Below, piece after piece: positions 52,754 through 62,339 of a stretch of 64,000 bases of DNA. The notes under the pieces were generated by a model. That model had not been told where the DNA came from. It saw only the letters and a list, made by a program, of their open reading frames with translations, and did no database searches. Numbering within the stretch: the stretch's first letter is position 1; the number at the start of each line of letters is the position of its first letter. The position numbers were made by a program, and so were the translations under genes. Origin of the DNA: CAWDMC01 sp963803295 (GTDB lineage: Bacteria; Acidobacteriota; Terriglobia; UBA7540); the NCBI GenBank assembly GCA_963803295.1, contig CAWDMC010000009.1, forward strand, positions 248,001 through 312,000. Reading direction: 5' to 3'.

Positions 52754-55615
52754 ATGCCGATCCACACCGTTTATACCTTGTCCGCGGACGATCCTGAAGC
52801 CCGCAATTGGCTCGGATTCCTCCGCCGTCACGGCCACTCAACCCTAGGTAACTTATTGATCGAGCGCGCCTTCTGGCTTGAGGGTGACATCCGGGTGGAG
52901 AACCTGATGTCGCTGCTGGTTAATCCGCTCTATCAGTCACGCTCAGATCGCTCACAGCTTGACCCGGTGCGAGGTCCGATTGTCGAGATTGCGTATCGAC
53001 CCGCCGTGACCGATCCCGAAACGCCCTCGATTCTGGCTGGATCCCACGCTTTGGGCGAAAAAGGCCTGACTTTCGCACGGGTTTCGCGGCGGTACCAGTT
53101 TGAGGGGCTAGAGGAAGCCGAAGCCCGCCAAATCGCTGCCCGTTTTCTATACAACAGCGTGGTAGAACGCATCCGAGAACCGGGAGAGGTGGTCACGACG
53201 CTGCGGCCAACGGGGAATCCCGATCCGATCGGCGCCGTTCCGCTTTCAGATCTCAGCGAGGAAGACCTCACGAAACTCTCTCGTGCACGGTCGTGGTATG
53301 CGCCGCTTTCTCAGATGAAGGCGATCCAAACGCACGAGCATGCGATCGGACGCCCACATACGGATGCCGAGGTCGAGATCCTGGCCCAGAGCTGGAGCGA
53401 CCATTGCTATCACACCACCTGGAAGAGTCTTGGACTGCTCAAGAAGTTGGCGGCGGCCACCCAAAGGATCGCTCATCCTCTGGTGGTCTCGGTCTTCAAA
53501 GACAACGCCGGAGGTATGGAGTTTTACGAAGGTTGGGTGGTCACGATCAAGGGCGAAACCCACAACTTTCCCAGCTCGATTGCCCCGTTCGGTGGCGTGG
53601 CCACCAAGCACGGCGGTGTGATCCGCGATACCCTCGGATTTGGCAAGGGAGCCTATCCGATCGGCGGCACGACCATCATGGGAACTTTGGACCCGCGCCT
53701 CTCTGACGCCGACGTTCCTCCAGGGGCCCTGCACCCGCAGTTGATCGTGAGTGAGTCGATCCGGGCAACCAGCTACTACTGCAATCCCATGGGCATTCCC
53801 ATGATGCACCCGGTCTACCGCATTCATCCGGGATACGCCAAGTGCTTAGCGCTCGGTCACTCGATTGGCCTGATTCCCAGCCAGTACGCCATCAAAGACG
53901 ATCCGCAGCCGGGGGACCTCGTGCTGCTCCTGGGCGGCGCAACGGGCCGCGATGGCATCCACGGAGCCACCGCCAGTTCCACCGGTATGACCGGGGAGAC
54001 TCTGCACAAGGAATCGGCGGCGGTGCAGATCGGACACCCCATCACGGAACGTAAGTTTACTTCCGCCATCCCCGCCCTGCGCGACGCCGGCCTGATTCGG
54101 TCGATTACGGATCTGGGCGCGGGCGGCATCTCCTGTGGGGCCGGCGAGATGGGGGCGGAAACCGGCGTAAGCCTCGATCTGGATGCGGTGCCGCTAAAAG
54201 ACTCGAGCCTGACTGCCTGGGAAATCCTGCTGTCGGAATCCCAGGAACGTATGCTGGTCGCTCTCCCGCCGGAGCACTTGAACGAGGCGCAGTCGATCCT
54301 GGAGCGTTACGAGGTGGAATACGCCCTGATCGGCCGCTTCACGGCAACCAAGCGACTGGAGGCTAGCTGGCGAGGCCACCGAGCGGTGGACCTCGAAATG
54401 GATTTCCTCTGGGGCGCCTGCCCCATCGACCCGGTCGAGGTCAAGCCACCGCAGCGCCAACTCAAAGGGCTTGAAATTCCCGAGCCCAAGACCCGGGACG
54501 AGTGGTCAGCCGCCTTCCGTCGCGTGCTCGGGCATTATCACTGTGCCGATCAAAGCGCCGCCGGATCGCGTTTCGATACCACCGTCCAGGGCCGGACGGC
54601 CGTGGGACCCTACGGCGGCAGGAATCACCGCATGCCGACGAACGTTCACGTGTCGGCCCCGCTGCGTGGCAGGGCTTACGGAGCGATTTCGACCGTGGCC
54701 TTCAATCCGTTCTACGGTGAGACTGATCCGGCTCGGATGGCCAAGCTGATGATCGTGGAGGCCATCACCAAGGCGGTGGTGGCGGGCGCCGACTATCGCG
54801 AGATGGTTCTGTGCGACAACTTCTACACGCCGCGGGTGCGTCCTGAGACTGCCTGGGACCTTGAACGCATGGTCGACTCCATCGCCGAATTCTCGGAGCA
54901 GATCGGCGTGCCGTTCATCTCCGGTAAGGACTCAAGCTCGGGCACGTTCCAATGCGTGGGTCCCGAGGGCGAGGAGCGCCGCATCGACGTTCCGCCAACC
55001 CTGGTTGTTGCCACCCTGGGTAGACTGCCTGACGTCAAAAAGGTCGTGACCAAAGAGCTGAAGCATCCGGGAAACAAGCTCGTTATCGTCGGAGGCATGG
55101 ACCCCTCAGCCCTTGGCGGCAGCGTTTACGCTGATACCTATAGCCAAACGGGCGGACAGCTGTTCGACCCTGGCGACGCGGCCTCGATTCTTGCTGTATG
55201 GAATGCACTGATCGAGATGTGCAACGCCGGCCGTTATCTTTCGGGATCCGCCATCGGCGAGGGCGGCATGGGACTTCGCCTGTTTGAAGCGTCCTTCGGC
55301 TCGGGACTCGGCGCCAGGCTGGATTTCGACCAGGTTGATCACGTTCTCGACAATGGGCGGGACGCCCGTGCTCTTAAGCAAAGTGGCCGGCGTGATGGCT
55401 ATCTGTTCGGCGAATTCATTGGCTCTGCCATTTTAGAAGTCGCTGCTACGGTAGCCAACGTGAACCCTGGGATTGGCATTCCCTACCAGGTTGTCGGCGA
55501 GGTCTTGAGCGAACCCAAGCTGGTGCTCGCCAACTCCGGCAAGACTCTTTGGGAAGATGACATCGCGGCGCTTGCCCACATCTGGAGCAAACCTTTCCGG
55601 GAGGCAGTTGAATGA
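52754..55615 (+). CDS. purL: Phosphoribosylformylglycinamidine synthase, PurL with fused PurS-like N-terminus
   Basis: A 953-residue ATP-dependent enzyme of purine synthesis that converts FGAR to FGAM. Residues 1-190 contain PurS-like strands (YTLSADDPEARNWLGFLRRH, RFLYNSVVERI), so the separate PurS of Bacillus-type systems is fused here. The PurL core shows SWSDHCYHTTWK (catalytic His), GGVIRDTLGFGKGAYP, GPYGGRNHRMPT and FISGKDSSSG. The glutaminase PurQ overlaps its end by four bases (ATGA). No Shine-Dalgarno at the ATG; a structured leader lies upstream. Confidence 0.93.
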   Translation: MPIHTVYTLSADDPEARNWLGFLRRHGHSTLGNLLIERAFWLEGDIRVENLMSLLVNPLYQSRSDRSQLDPVRGPIVEIAYRPAVTDPETPSILAGSHALGEKGLTFARVSRRYQFEGLEEAEARQIAARFLYNSVVERIREPGEVVTTLRPTGNPDPIGAVPLSDLSEEDLTKLSRARSWYAPLSQMKAIQTHEHAIGRPHTDAEVEILAQSWSDHCYHTTWKSLGLLKKLAAATQRIAHPLVVSVFKDNAGGMEFYEGWVVTIKGETHNFPSSIAPFGGVATKHGGVIRDTLGFGKGAYPIGGTTIMGTLDPRLSDADVPPGALHPQLIVSESIRATSYYCNPMGIPMMHPVYRIHPGYAKCLALGHSIGLIPSQYAIKDDPQPGDLVLLLGGATGRDGIHGATASSTGMTGETLHKESAAVQIGHPITERKFTSAIPALRDAGLIRSITDLGAGGISCGAGEMGAETGVSLDLDAVPLKDSSLTAWEILLSESQERMLVALPPEHLNEAQSILERYEVEYALIGRFTATKRLEASWRGHRAVDLEMDFLWGACPIDPVEVKPPQRQLKGLEIPEPKTRDEWSAAFRRVLGHYHCADQSAAGSRFDTTVQGRTAVGPYGGRNHRMPTNVHVSAPLRGRAYGAISTVAFNPFYGETDPARMAKLMIVEAITKAVVAGADYREMVLCDNFYTPRVRPETAWDLERMVDSIAEFSEQIGVPFISGKDSSSGTFQCVGPEGEERRIDVPPTLVVATLGRLPDVKKVVTKELKHPGNKLVIVGGMDPSALGGSVYADTYSQTGGQLFDPGDAASILAVWNALIEMCNAGRYLSGSAIGEGGMGLRLFEASFGSGLGARLDFDQVDHVLDNGRDARALKQSGRRDGYLFGEFIGSAILEVAATVANVNPGIGIPYQVVGEVLSEPKLVLANSGKTLWEDDIAALAHIWSKPFREAVE

Positions 55616-56349
55616 GCGCCGCCACCACGGCCATCCTCTACGCGCCAGGCATCAACTGCCACGAGGAAACCGCCGCTGCCATCGAAGCTGCCGGCGGAAA
55701 GTCCCAACTCGTGTTGCTCAGCGACCTGTTGCATGGCCGTGCCCGACTTGGCGCCTTCCAGGCGGCGGTTATTCCAGGTGGATTCTCCTACGGCGACCAC
55801 CTGGGCGCCGGACGGATCTTCGCCACGGTGCTTGTCGCCCGGTTGCACGATCAACTGAACGAGTTCCTGAACGATGGCAAGCCGCTGCTGGGTGTCTGCA
55901 ACGGTTTCCAGGTGCTGGCCGATGCCGGACTACTGCCCGGCCGCACTCCTGGCGACCGCAAGATGGCGCTGCTCGAGAACGAATCCGCACGCTTTGAGGA
56001 TCGCAAGGTTCGCCTCTCGGTGACGGGCTCGCGATGCATCTGGACCCAGGGTCTCGACGGTCGTGTCCTTGAGCTTCCGGTCGCACACGGAGAAGGCAGA
56101 CCCCTCATGCCTGACACTCACACGAACGCATCTCATGTCGTTTTTCGTTACGTTGATTCGTCCTGCCGGCCCACGGATCATTATCCCGAGAATCCCAATG
56201 GCGCGCCATGCGCCATTGCCGGAATGACCGACTCCACAGGACTGATCCTCGGCCTGATGCCTCATCCGGAACGCGCATCACTGCCAGCCCACTATTCGCA
56301 GGACGGACTCTGCCTGTTCCGCAATCTTGTTCGCCATTTGCTGCTGTAG
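55612..56349 (+). CDS. purQ: Phosphoribosylformylglycinamidine synthase glutaminase subunit
   Basis: A 245-residue class-I glutamine amidotransferase that supplies ammonia to PurL. The nucleophilic Cys is in LLGVCNGFQVLA (about residue 87) and the His/Glu in LMPHPERAS near the end; VIPGGFSYGDHLGAG forms the oxyanion loop. The ATG overlaps the purL stop (ATGA), so translation is coupled and equal amounts are expected. A separate PurQ next to a PurS-PurL fusion is an intermediate arrangement between the three-subunit and single-chain enzymes. Confidence 0.94.
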   Translation: MSAATTAILYAPGINCHEETAAAIEAAGGKSQLVLLSDLLHGRARLGAFQAAVIPGGFSYGDHLGAGRIFATVLVARLHDQLNEFLNDGKPLLGVCNGFQVLADAGLLPGRTPGDRKMALLENESARFEDRKVRLSVTGSRCIWTQGLDGRVLELPVAHGEGRPLMPDTHTNASHVVFRYVDSSCRPTDHYPENPNGAPCAIAGMTDSTGLILGLMPHPERASLPAHYSQDGLCLFRNLVRHLLL

Positions 56350-56535
56350 CTCCAAGTGCTCACAACTCCCACTCACCCGCCCGGCAAGGGTGTAAAGGGA
56401 GCGCTAAGGGTTAGCTCCAGACCGTGACGATTCTTGGCGTCGTTGAAACCCTGTCGTGTCCCTATTCCTGAAGCACAATCTGGACTATCATGGCGCGTTC
56501 GGCAAATGACTCGTTGAAAGGAATGGGCTCTGGAA

Positions 56536-59007
56536 ATGTCTAAGCGTGATATTGACCGTCGCGAATTCATCGCCACCGCGGGATCTGCTGCGGCCAGCCT
56601 CGTCTCTGGGGCTCTTGCGCCGCGGACCCTAAAGGCCGCGTCCAACGAATCCGAAAGCACAAGCCTGGTCGCCAAGGCTCGGATCGCGGCCACTCCTACC
56701 CTTCGCTACCGGCCCTATCGCTCAAAGCCCACGGCAGCGGCAGACTCAGTGTCATGGGTCCAAGTCGATCTCGGGCGGACGCAGGCCATTGAGGCTGTCG
56801 AGTTACATCCAGCCAATCAAAGGCTCCGGCCCGGAAAAGACCAGTACTACGCAGGAGAGGGCTTCCCCGTCCGCTTTAAGGTCGAGGCTTCTTCTGATGT
56901 GAACCTCACACGGCCGTCTCTTATTGCAGATCACACGAGCTCGGACTTCGATAACCCTGAAGACCACGTCGTGCGCTTGCCGGTGGCAGGTCTTCGTGCG
57001 CGATACATTCGCCTTATCGTTACGAAGTTTCCCAAGCTCGACTGTGCACCGCCGCCGGTGGATCCTCCGGAGGCGTGGCCGACGTGCTCGGCCGGACTCG
57101 ACTACTGGTTCGCCCTCTCAAAGATCCGGATAATTTCCGCGGGAAAGGATGTTGCCCTTGGTCAGCCCGTCACTGCGGACCCGGTTCTGGGAAATGGTGA
57201 GGACGCCAGTCAACTGACAAGGGCCAGTCGAATCGATACGGAGTACGTTCATCGGGATCATCCCGAATTGGTCACAGATCCGTCATCCTGGCGTAGAAGC
57301 ACGGGACCGGTTCAGGTGCCGACGGCGGGTGTGACCCTCCATGGCGGACCATTTGAGACCGCCATGCGGAATAACATCGGATACTTGCTCGAATCATATA
57401 CCCTTGACGATTTGCTGCTGCAGTTCAGGCAGCGCGCCGGCAAACCCCTACCCCCGAGCTCGCGAAAGCCCGATCAGTTTTGGGAGCAGGACCTGGCCGG
57501 TTCGAATGCCGGCCGGTTTCTGATGGGTGCCGGAAACACGCTACGGTGGATCGATGATGGGGACCTGCGGAATCGCTTTGAGGCTGTGGTTGCTGGAATA
57601 GCGGAGTGCCAACAGGAAGATGGCTACGTGATGGCCTACCCGGAAGACACGATTTTCTTTTCGGAGCGTGGCGCCTACACCCGGGCTTGGCTAACCCATG
57701 GGCTGATTGAGGCCGGATACGCGGGCAATCAAAAGGCCTTTGAGCTGTTGCGGGCGAATTACGACTGGTTCAACCGGTGCAAATATCTGCCGGAACTCTT
57801 GCGGGGCGCAGTACAGGGAGGCCAAGGCATGATCGCGAACACGCGCCTCTACTTCACACCGGTAGGAAAGCCCGCCGACATCCAGGTGATTCAACGCTAT
57901 TTTCTTGAGAGCGCCTGGCTGGACGATCTGGCCAGTAGCGATAAAGACGCCATTTGGCAGTACCCTTATGACCGGCCCCATTGCTATCTGCTGACGAATC
58001 TCGAGGCCTACCTTGATCTCTACCGTGCGACGGGCGACAAACGATGGTTCGACGGGGTTAAGGCAGCCTGGGAAATGTATCGAAGATACTGGGAACAGCC
58101 CGGCGGCTCAATTTCTATCATCGAGTATTCCTATGACCCGCCCGGGTCGAACTACCTGACTAAGAAGCTGGGTGAGCTATGTGGTAGCGCGTTTTGGACG
58201 TTTTTGAGTCAGCGATTTCAATTGCTCGCGCCGGAAGAAGAGCGCTACGCAGCCGAGATCGAGAAGTCCATCTACAACGTCGCTATCGCGAATCAGGACG
58301 GCAAAAACGGGCTCCGCTATCACACCATACTCGTCGGGAACAAAGAGAAAGCAACCCGGATCAACAGTTGTTGCGAAGGACAGGGAACAAGGCTGCTGGG
58401 TTCATTGCCTGAACACATCTACTCCTTTGGAAACGAGGGTCTGTTCGTCAACTTGTTCGAGCCCTCGACAGTTACCTGGAAGCACGGACAGAACCAAATG
58501 CAAGTGCGTATGGACAGCCGATTTCCGCTCGAGCGCGAAGTCAAGTTGACGATTTCCGTCGACCGCTTAGCGCCCATGAAACTGCGAGTGCGGGTTCCAT
58601 CGTGGTCCGTCAAGGATATGACTCTGGCTGTAAATGGAGAAGCCCAAGCCTCGGGACGGCCAGGCACCTACATCACCCTGGATCGCAGCTGGCGCGAGGG
58701 CGACGTCGTGACCTTCTCGCTGCCGATCGGGTTCAAACTCGAGGAATACACGGGAGCCGATCAAATACCCGGTCACAAGCGCTACGCACTAACCTATGGT
58801 CCATTGCTCTACGCCGCTGTGGGTTCGAAAGACGCGAAGCTGCGCCTTCCTTCTGGCTCGCGTGCAGAAGATCTCGTGGGTCGTTTGAAGGCCCACCCTG
58901 GCGCACCGCTGCGTTTCGATGTCGAGCGAAACCCTCAAATCACTTACATGCCTTACTACCAGGTGGCGGAGGAAGAGTTTACGTGTTTCCCTGCTATTGA
59001 AACTTAA
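56536..59007 (+). CDS. GH127-type beta-L-arabinofuranosidase, Tat-exported
   Basis: An 823-residue secreted glycosidase. The Tat signal DRREFIATAGSAAASLVSGA begins at about residue 7. Residues about 55-190 form an F5/8-type C (discoidin-like) carbohydrate-binding domain (VSWVQVDLGRTQAIEAVELH). The GH127 (DUF1680) barrel follows, with NIGYLLESYTLDDLLLQFRQ, ECQQEDGYVMAYPED and the Cys pair CCEGQGTRLLGSLPEHIYS; family members use a Cys nucleophile with zinc. It would remove L-arabinofuranose from plant cell-wall arabinans or glycoproteins. It converges by 4 bases with the mannitol-dehydrogenase-like gene. Confidence 0.87.
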   Translation: MSKRDIDRREFIATAGSAAASLVSGALAPRTLKAASNESESTSLVAKARIAATPTLRYRPYRSKPTAAADSVSWVQVDLGRTQAIEAVELHPANQRLRPGKDQYYAGEGFPVRFKVEASSDVNLTRPSLIADHTSSDFDNPEDHVVRLPVAGLRARYIRLIVTKFPKLDCAPPPVDPPEAWPTCSAGLDYWFALSKIRIISAGKDVALGQPVTADPVLGNGEDASQLTRASRIDTEYVHRDHPELVTDPSSWRRSTGPVQVPTAGVTLHGGPFETAMRNNIGYLLESYTLDDLLLQFRQRAGKPLPPSSRKPDQFWEQDLAGSNAGRFLMGAGNTLRWIDDGDLRNRFEAVVAGIAECQQEDGYVMAYPEDTIFFSERGAYTRAWLTHGLIEAGYAGNQKAFELLRANYDWFNRCKYLPELLRGAVQGGQGMIANTRLYFTPVGKPADIQVIQRYFLESAWLDDLASSDKDAIWQYPYDRPHCYLLTNLEAYLDLYRATGDKRWFDGVKAAWEMYRRYWEQPGGSISIIEYSYDPPGSNYLTKKLGELCGSAFWTFLSQRFQLLAPEEERYAAEIEKSIYNVAIANQDGKNGLRYHTILVGNKEKATRINSCCEGQGTRLLGSLPEHIYSFGNEGLFVNLFEPSTVTWKHGQNQMQVRMDSRFPLEREVKLTISVDRLAPMKLRVRVPSWSVKDMTLAVNGEAQASGRPGTYITLDRSWREGDVVTFSLPIGFKLEEYTGADQIPGHKRYALTYGPLLYAAVGSKDAKLRLPSGSRAEDLVGRLKAHPGAPLRFDVERNPQITYMPYYQVAEEEFTCFPAIET

Positions 59008-60350
59008 CCACGATCGCTCTGCCATGCCAAATCGGACGCGAACATGCCCTCCAAGTCCTGAAAGCCAGATTCACACCAACGGCGCAATTGGGTGCGGCCT
59101 TCTCCGATAAGTTTCAGCACTGCTTCCTTCTCCGAATGTTCCGTTGAACTCCTGGCCCAGAGCGCTTCAAGAATTCCTGCAACCGGTGCATCATCACCCA
59201 TGAACTTGCGATCCATTCTCGCCAGGGCAGCGGCAGCACCCAAGGCGTATCGCCTGGCCCGTACCCTCTGGGCCCATGCGACGCGGATGGTTCCGACCAG
59301 GCGATCGTCCCAGCCAAGCTTCCGTTCCGGGTCCCGGCCCACGCGGTCCACACTGTCGCGAAGGAAAGGATTCACCATCCGGGCCAGAAGATCGTCTGCA
59401 TATGCCCGGTAGCCCTCCGGAGTAAAAAGGTTGTCCGTGGCTCGATACTTCCTGATCAGCGCTTCTCCAGATTCGGAAAGAAAGGCGGCCCGTAAGAAGG
59501 CGAGAATCCCCCGATCCTTGCTCAGATCCGCGATCCGCTCCACGCCTTTGATGGCGCCGACGTAGGCAGCCAGGGCATGGGTTGCATTGTGACCGTGCAG
59601 TTTCGCCTCCTCAAAGGGAAGAAGATCTTCCTTTTCCTCGAAGACCGATATCCCGCGCCGGAATGTCGCCTTCCCGCCGCTGGCGTCGTGGAAATGGATC
59701 TTCGATATGAGAATCCGGTTGAACGACTCGACCAGAAAGGCCCGCGCAAGCCCCGAGTTTATGGTGGCCAATCCCTGCGATCTGATCTCTTCGGGATCGG
59801 TGAGAACACCGCTCATCTTCCCGATTACCGTATTCAGAAAGCGGACCTGCGCGAGCACAGAGTCTCGTTCAGCTTCGGGAACTTCGCCCAGCACCGCGGA
59901 TTCCAGGATCTCCGCGGCGTGGTTGTGGTTCTCGGCTGCGTAAACAACAGCTCGCGGGCCGCGCTGTGCCGCCTTTCGCCGCAGCCCCTCCGCCAGGATA
60001 CGGTGAATGCTGCCGGGAGCTTCCGAGACGTACATCTGCACGCTGGGCACCGCGGTGGCGATTTCCTCCGCTTGCGCCACAGCTTCGATCAGCCGAATCC
60101 GATCGTGAATGGAAGCCGGGTTTTCGATCTCGACGGGACCGACCTCCGCCTTCTCAATGCCATCGGAGTGCGCGATGTTAACGGTGAAATCGCCGCCATT
60201 CTTGCGAACGGCGTCGACGACTTCCGGCACAACTTCAGCCACTACGAGGCGACGGAAGCCCTCTGACCGGAACCCTTCGTACAGAAACAGTCCAGCCTGA
60301 ATGGCTCCGAAACCAAATCCAACAAAAATACGTGATCCCTTCAGCGCCAC
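59004..60350 (-). CDS. Mannitol dehydrogenase family (MtlD/UxuB-like) oxidoreductase
   Basis: A 448-residue polyol or uronate dehydrogenase: Rossmann loop FVGFGFGAIQAGLFLYEG, IATAVPSVQ, AAENHNHAAEILE and the catalytic stretch EAKLHGHNATHALAAYVGA, which is the MtlD-type K-x-x-x-x-N-x-x-H pattern in slightly altered form. It probably oxidises a sugar alcohol or sugar acid to a ketose. It is the last gene of an apparent minus-strand operon (PfkB kinase, alcohol dehydrogenase, this gene) and is preceded by the 73-base hairpin array. The start codon is ATG 60350. Confidence 0.82.
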   Translation of the reverse strand: MALKGSRIFVGFGFGAIQAGLFLYEGFRSEGFRRLVVAEVVPEVVDAVRKNGGDFTVNIAHSDGIEKAEVGPVEIENPASIHDRIRLIEAVAQAEEIATAVPSVQMYVSEAPGSIHRILAEGLRRKAAQRGPRAVVYAAENHNHAAEILESAVLGEVPEAERDSVLAQVRFLNTVIGKMSGVLTDPEEIRSQGLATINSGLARAFLVESFNRILISKIHFHDASGGKATFRRGISVFEEKEDLLPFEEAKLHGHNATHALAAYVGAIKGVERIADLSKDRGILAFLRAAFLSESGEALIRKYRATDNLFTPEGYRAYADDLLARMVNPFLRDSVDRVGRDPERKLGWDDRLVGTIRVAWAQRVRARRYALGAAAALARMDRKFMGDDAPVAGILEALWARSSTEHSEKEAVLKLIGEGRTQLRRWCESGFQDLEGMFASDLAWQSDRG

Positions 60351-60376
60351 CAGCTACCTCTCGCTTCCCTGCAGAT

Positions 60377-60808
60377 TTTCGGCCCGTTCTGCCAATGTCA
60401 GAGGCGCGGGTGGGGACACCCGCGCTACAGAGTCGCTTCCCTACAGATCTTTCGGCACGTTTTCCCTATGTCAGAGGCGCGGGTGAGGACACCCGCGCTA
60501 CAGAGTCGCTTCCCTACAGATATTTCGGCACGTTTTCCCTATGTCAGAGACGCGGGTGGGGACACCCGCGCCACAGAGTCGCTTGCCTACAGATATTTCG
60601 GCACGTTTTGCCAACGTCAGAGACGCGGGTGAGGACACCCGCGCTACAGAGTCGCTTCCCTACAGATATTTCGGCCCGTTTTCCCTATGTCAGAGACGCG
60701 GGTGGGGACACCCGCGCTACAGAGTCGCTTCCCTACAGATATTTCGGCACGTTTTCCCTACGTCAGAGACGCGGGTGAGGACACCCGCGCTACAGAGCGA
60801 TTCCTTGA
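60377..60808. repeat. Six-copy 73-base tandem array of hairpins with alternating unit types
   Basis: Units begin at 60377, 60450, 60523, 60596, 60669 and 60742, each 73 bases (TTTCGGCACGTTTTCCC, then GTCAGAGACGCGGGTG); a partial tail precedes the first. Every unit has a perfect 7-pair hairpin GCGGGTG-loop-CACCCGC. The loop alternates GGGA, AGGA, GGGA, AGGA, GGGA, AGGA through the array. The hairpin plus CGCTACAG is like the core of the MITE-like family. The array fills the gap between the alcohol dehydrogenase (whose stop lies in the last unit) and the next operon gene. ORFs through it are artefacts of the repeat. Confidence 0.9.
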
Positions 60809-61693
60809 AGATATTCCTGTTCGTCGTCGGCGCTCCAGTATTTCACGGCCCGAATCTCGGGCGTGCGCCGGTGCGGGTAGACCACCGCCTTTCCATCGAT
60901 CTGCTGGGCCATGATCATTTTGAGGAACTCCACCGCATGCTCCAGGTCGCCGATCCGGGTAACGTGCGAACCTGCGTCAACTTCACCCGCAGCCATCAAC
61001 TCCAGCGTGCGCGCGATATCCCAGGGAGAACCGCCGCTGTTTCCAGTGACGTTGATCTCCTTATAGTGAACGATTCCGGTGTCGAGCCCGACAACGTCTT
61101 CGCCCTTCTTGAGGCCGCCAAAAAGATTCAGAACGGCGCCCCTGCCCACGAGAGCCTGCGAGCTTTCGATGGCCGCTTTCGATCCCACCGCCACGATTAC
61201 ATCATCAGCCCCGCGGTAAGCGGTCAGCTCGTCCACCAACTTTTTCAAATCGGTCTCCCGAGGATTGACGGCGCAGAGGCCGATCCCCATTGTTGCCGCG
61301 CGTGGACCGAACAGCGCACTTACGATCTCGAGCCGGGGGCCGGCCACATCGGCCACGACGATAGCCCGGGGCCGGTAGCTCAGGGCCAAATCGACATGCA
61401 TTCGACCCATGGCGCCGGCGCCGATCACCACCACGACGCCGCCCGCCTTCAGGCCCTTTGTGACCTCCCGCGCACCCCGCCGGGCCCGTTGAAACAGGTG
61501 CACATGATGATCCTGTGCCGAGATGCAGCACGACAGCGGTTCACTCAAGGCTGCGTGGGCATAAGCAAGGTGAGAATCGGGGATCGGGAGAAGGCAGTCT
61601 GCCGCCAGGATCTCTTCCGCGATCAGGATGAACTCCGCCAGATGCCCCGCCAGCGTATAACCGACCGCGACCTTCTCAATGCCTCGCGCGCCA
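60790..61693 (-). pseudogene. Zinc alcohol dehydrogenase, 3' part of frameshifted gene
   Basis: The coenzyme-binding and C-terminal half of a medium-chain dehydrogenase: GARGIEKVAVGYTLAGHLAE, then LSEPLSC, the Rossmann loop VVVVIGAGAMGRMHVDLALS, and LNLFGGLKKGEDV. The frame change lies at about 61693, where one extra base (plus strand CCAGTC) separates it from the 5' part; without it ERYRDGARGIEK would be continuous. Its TAG stop lies inside the sixth unit of the hairpin array. Threonine- or sorbitol-dehydrogenase-like enzymes of this kind oxidise secondary alcohols of sugars. Confidence 0.82.
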
Positions 61694-62101
61694 GTCACGA
61701 TACCGTTCGCGGTGGTTCACGGGAGCAGTATCAACCGCGGGCTGCACTACAAAGCGCTCACCTGGACGGTAGCGATCCTTGAGGTTCGCGCCTACTTCCA
61801 CCAGCGTCACCGAACCCTCGTCTCCGAGGATCAAGGGGTAACGCGCGAGATCCCAGCCGTAGACAAAGTTGTGCTTAGGGCCCTGCTCCACCAGCTTGAT
61901 CAGTGACGTGCAGATCCCGGCGGCGTCCACGCGGGCTAGCATTTGATCAGGACCGGGCCGCGGTACCGGAACGCAACGAATCTGCAAGTGGTCGAAGCCC
62001 ACGCCGTCCAGCACCAGGGCCCGCATCTCCGGCGGCACTCCGCGAAGGCTGCTGTCGTTCTTCTCACTGCTGCCCTTACTCGATATTGTCCGATACTTCA
62101 T
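61694..62101 (-). pseudogene. Zinc alcohol dehydrogenase, 5' part of frameshifted gene
   Basis: The catalytic N-terminal half: MRALVLDGVGFDHLQIRCVP, AGICTSLIKLVEQGP (the zinc-Cys position) and LILGDEGSVTLVEVGANLKD with GxxxxG spacing and PGERFVVQPAVD. ATG 62101 is the first in frame, but ATG 62026 begins the family sequence. A much better Shine-Dalgarno (AGGAGG, 62120-62125) serves ATG 62111 in a different frame, which gives only an 11-residue peptide before a stop. So the true start may be affected by a second indel, or a leader peptide may exist. Confidence 0.75.
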
Positions 62102-62170
62102 CAGCAGTCATTACACAAGCCTCCTGAACTTCCTAGCCGGACGCGCGGCAAACGAGTGCGACGCTATTTA

Positions 62171-62289
62171 CCTCAACATTACAAATCACAGTGTCGCTCA
62201 ACTCTGTCGCGGCCTCTCCTCGACATCGAAAACGCCGGTGAGGACACCGGCGCTACAGTACGCCGCCACTATGATTTGTATTTCTCAAT
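62171..62289. repeat. MITE-like hairpin repeat, copy E
   Basis: A 119-base element with terminal repeats CTCAACATTACAAATCACAG (left) and GATTTGTATTTCTCAAT (right, inverse), and the central hairpin CGCCGGTG-AGGA-CACCGGCG followed by CTACAGTA. It lies between the PfkB kinase and the alcohol dehydrogenase of the minus-strand operon. Confidence 0.7.
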
Positions 62290-62339
62290 AAAAGTTTGAC
62301 CCGAGACGCTACGATAAAAAGAGCTTAACCACTCCGGCG

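Noticed and set aside
60377..60808. CRISPR array
   Set aside because: Units are 73 bp and almost identical throughout; there are no unique spacers and no cas genes.
60541..61782. 413-residue plus-strand ORF covering the hairpin array
   Set aside because: Its first part is the 73 bp repeat read in shifting frames, and the rest is antisense to the alcohol dehydrogenase.
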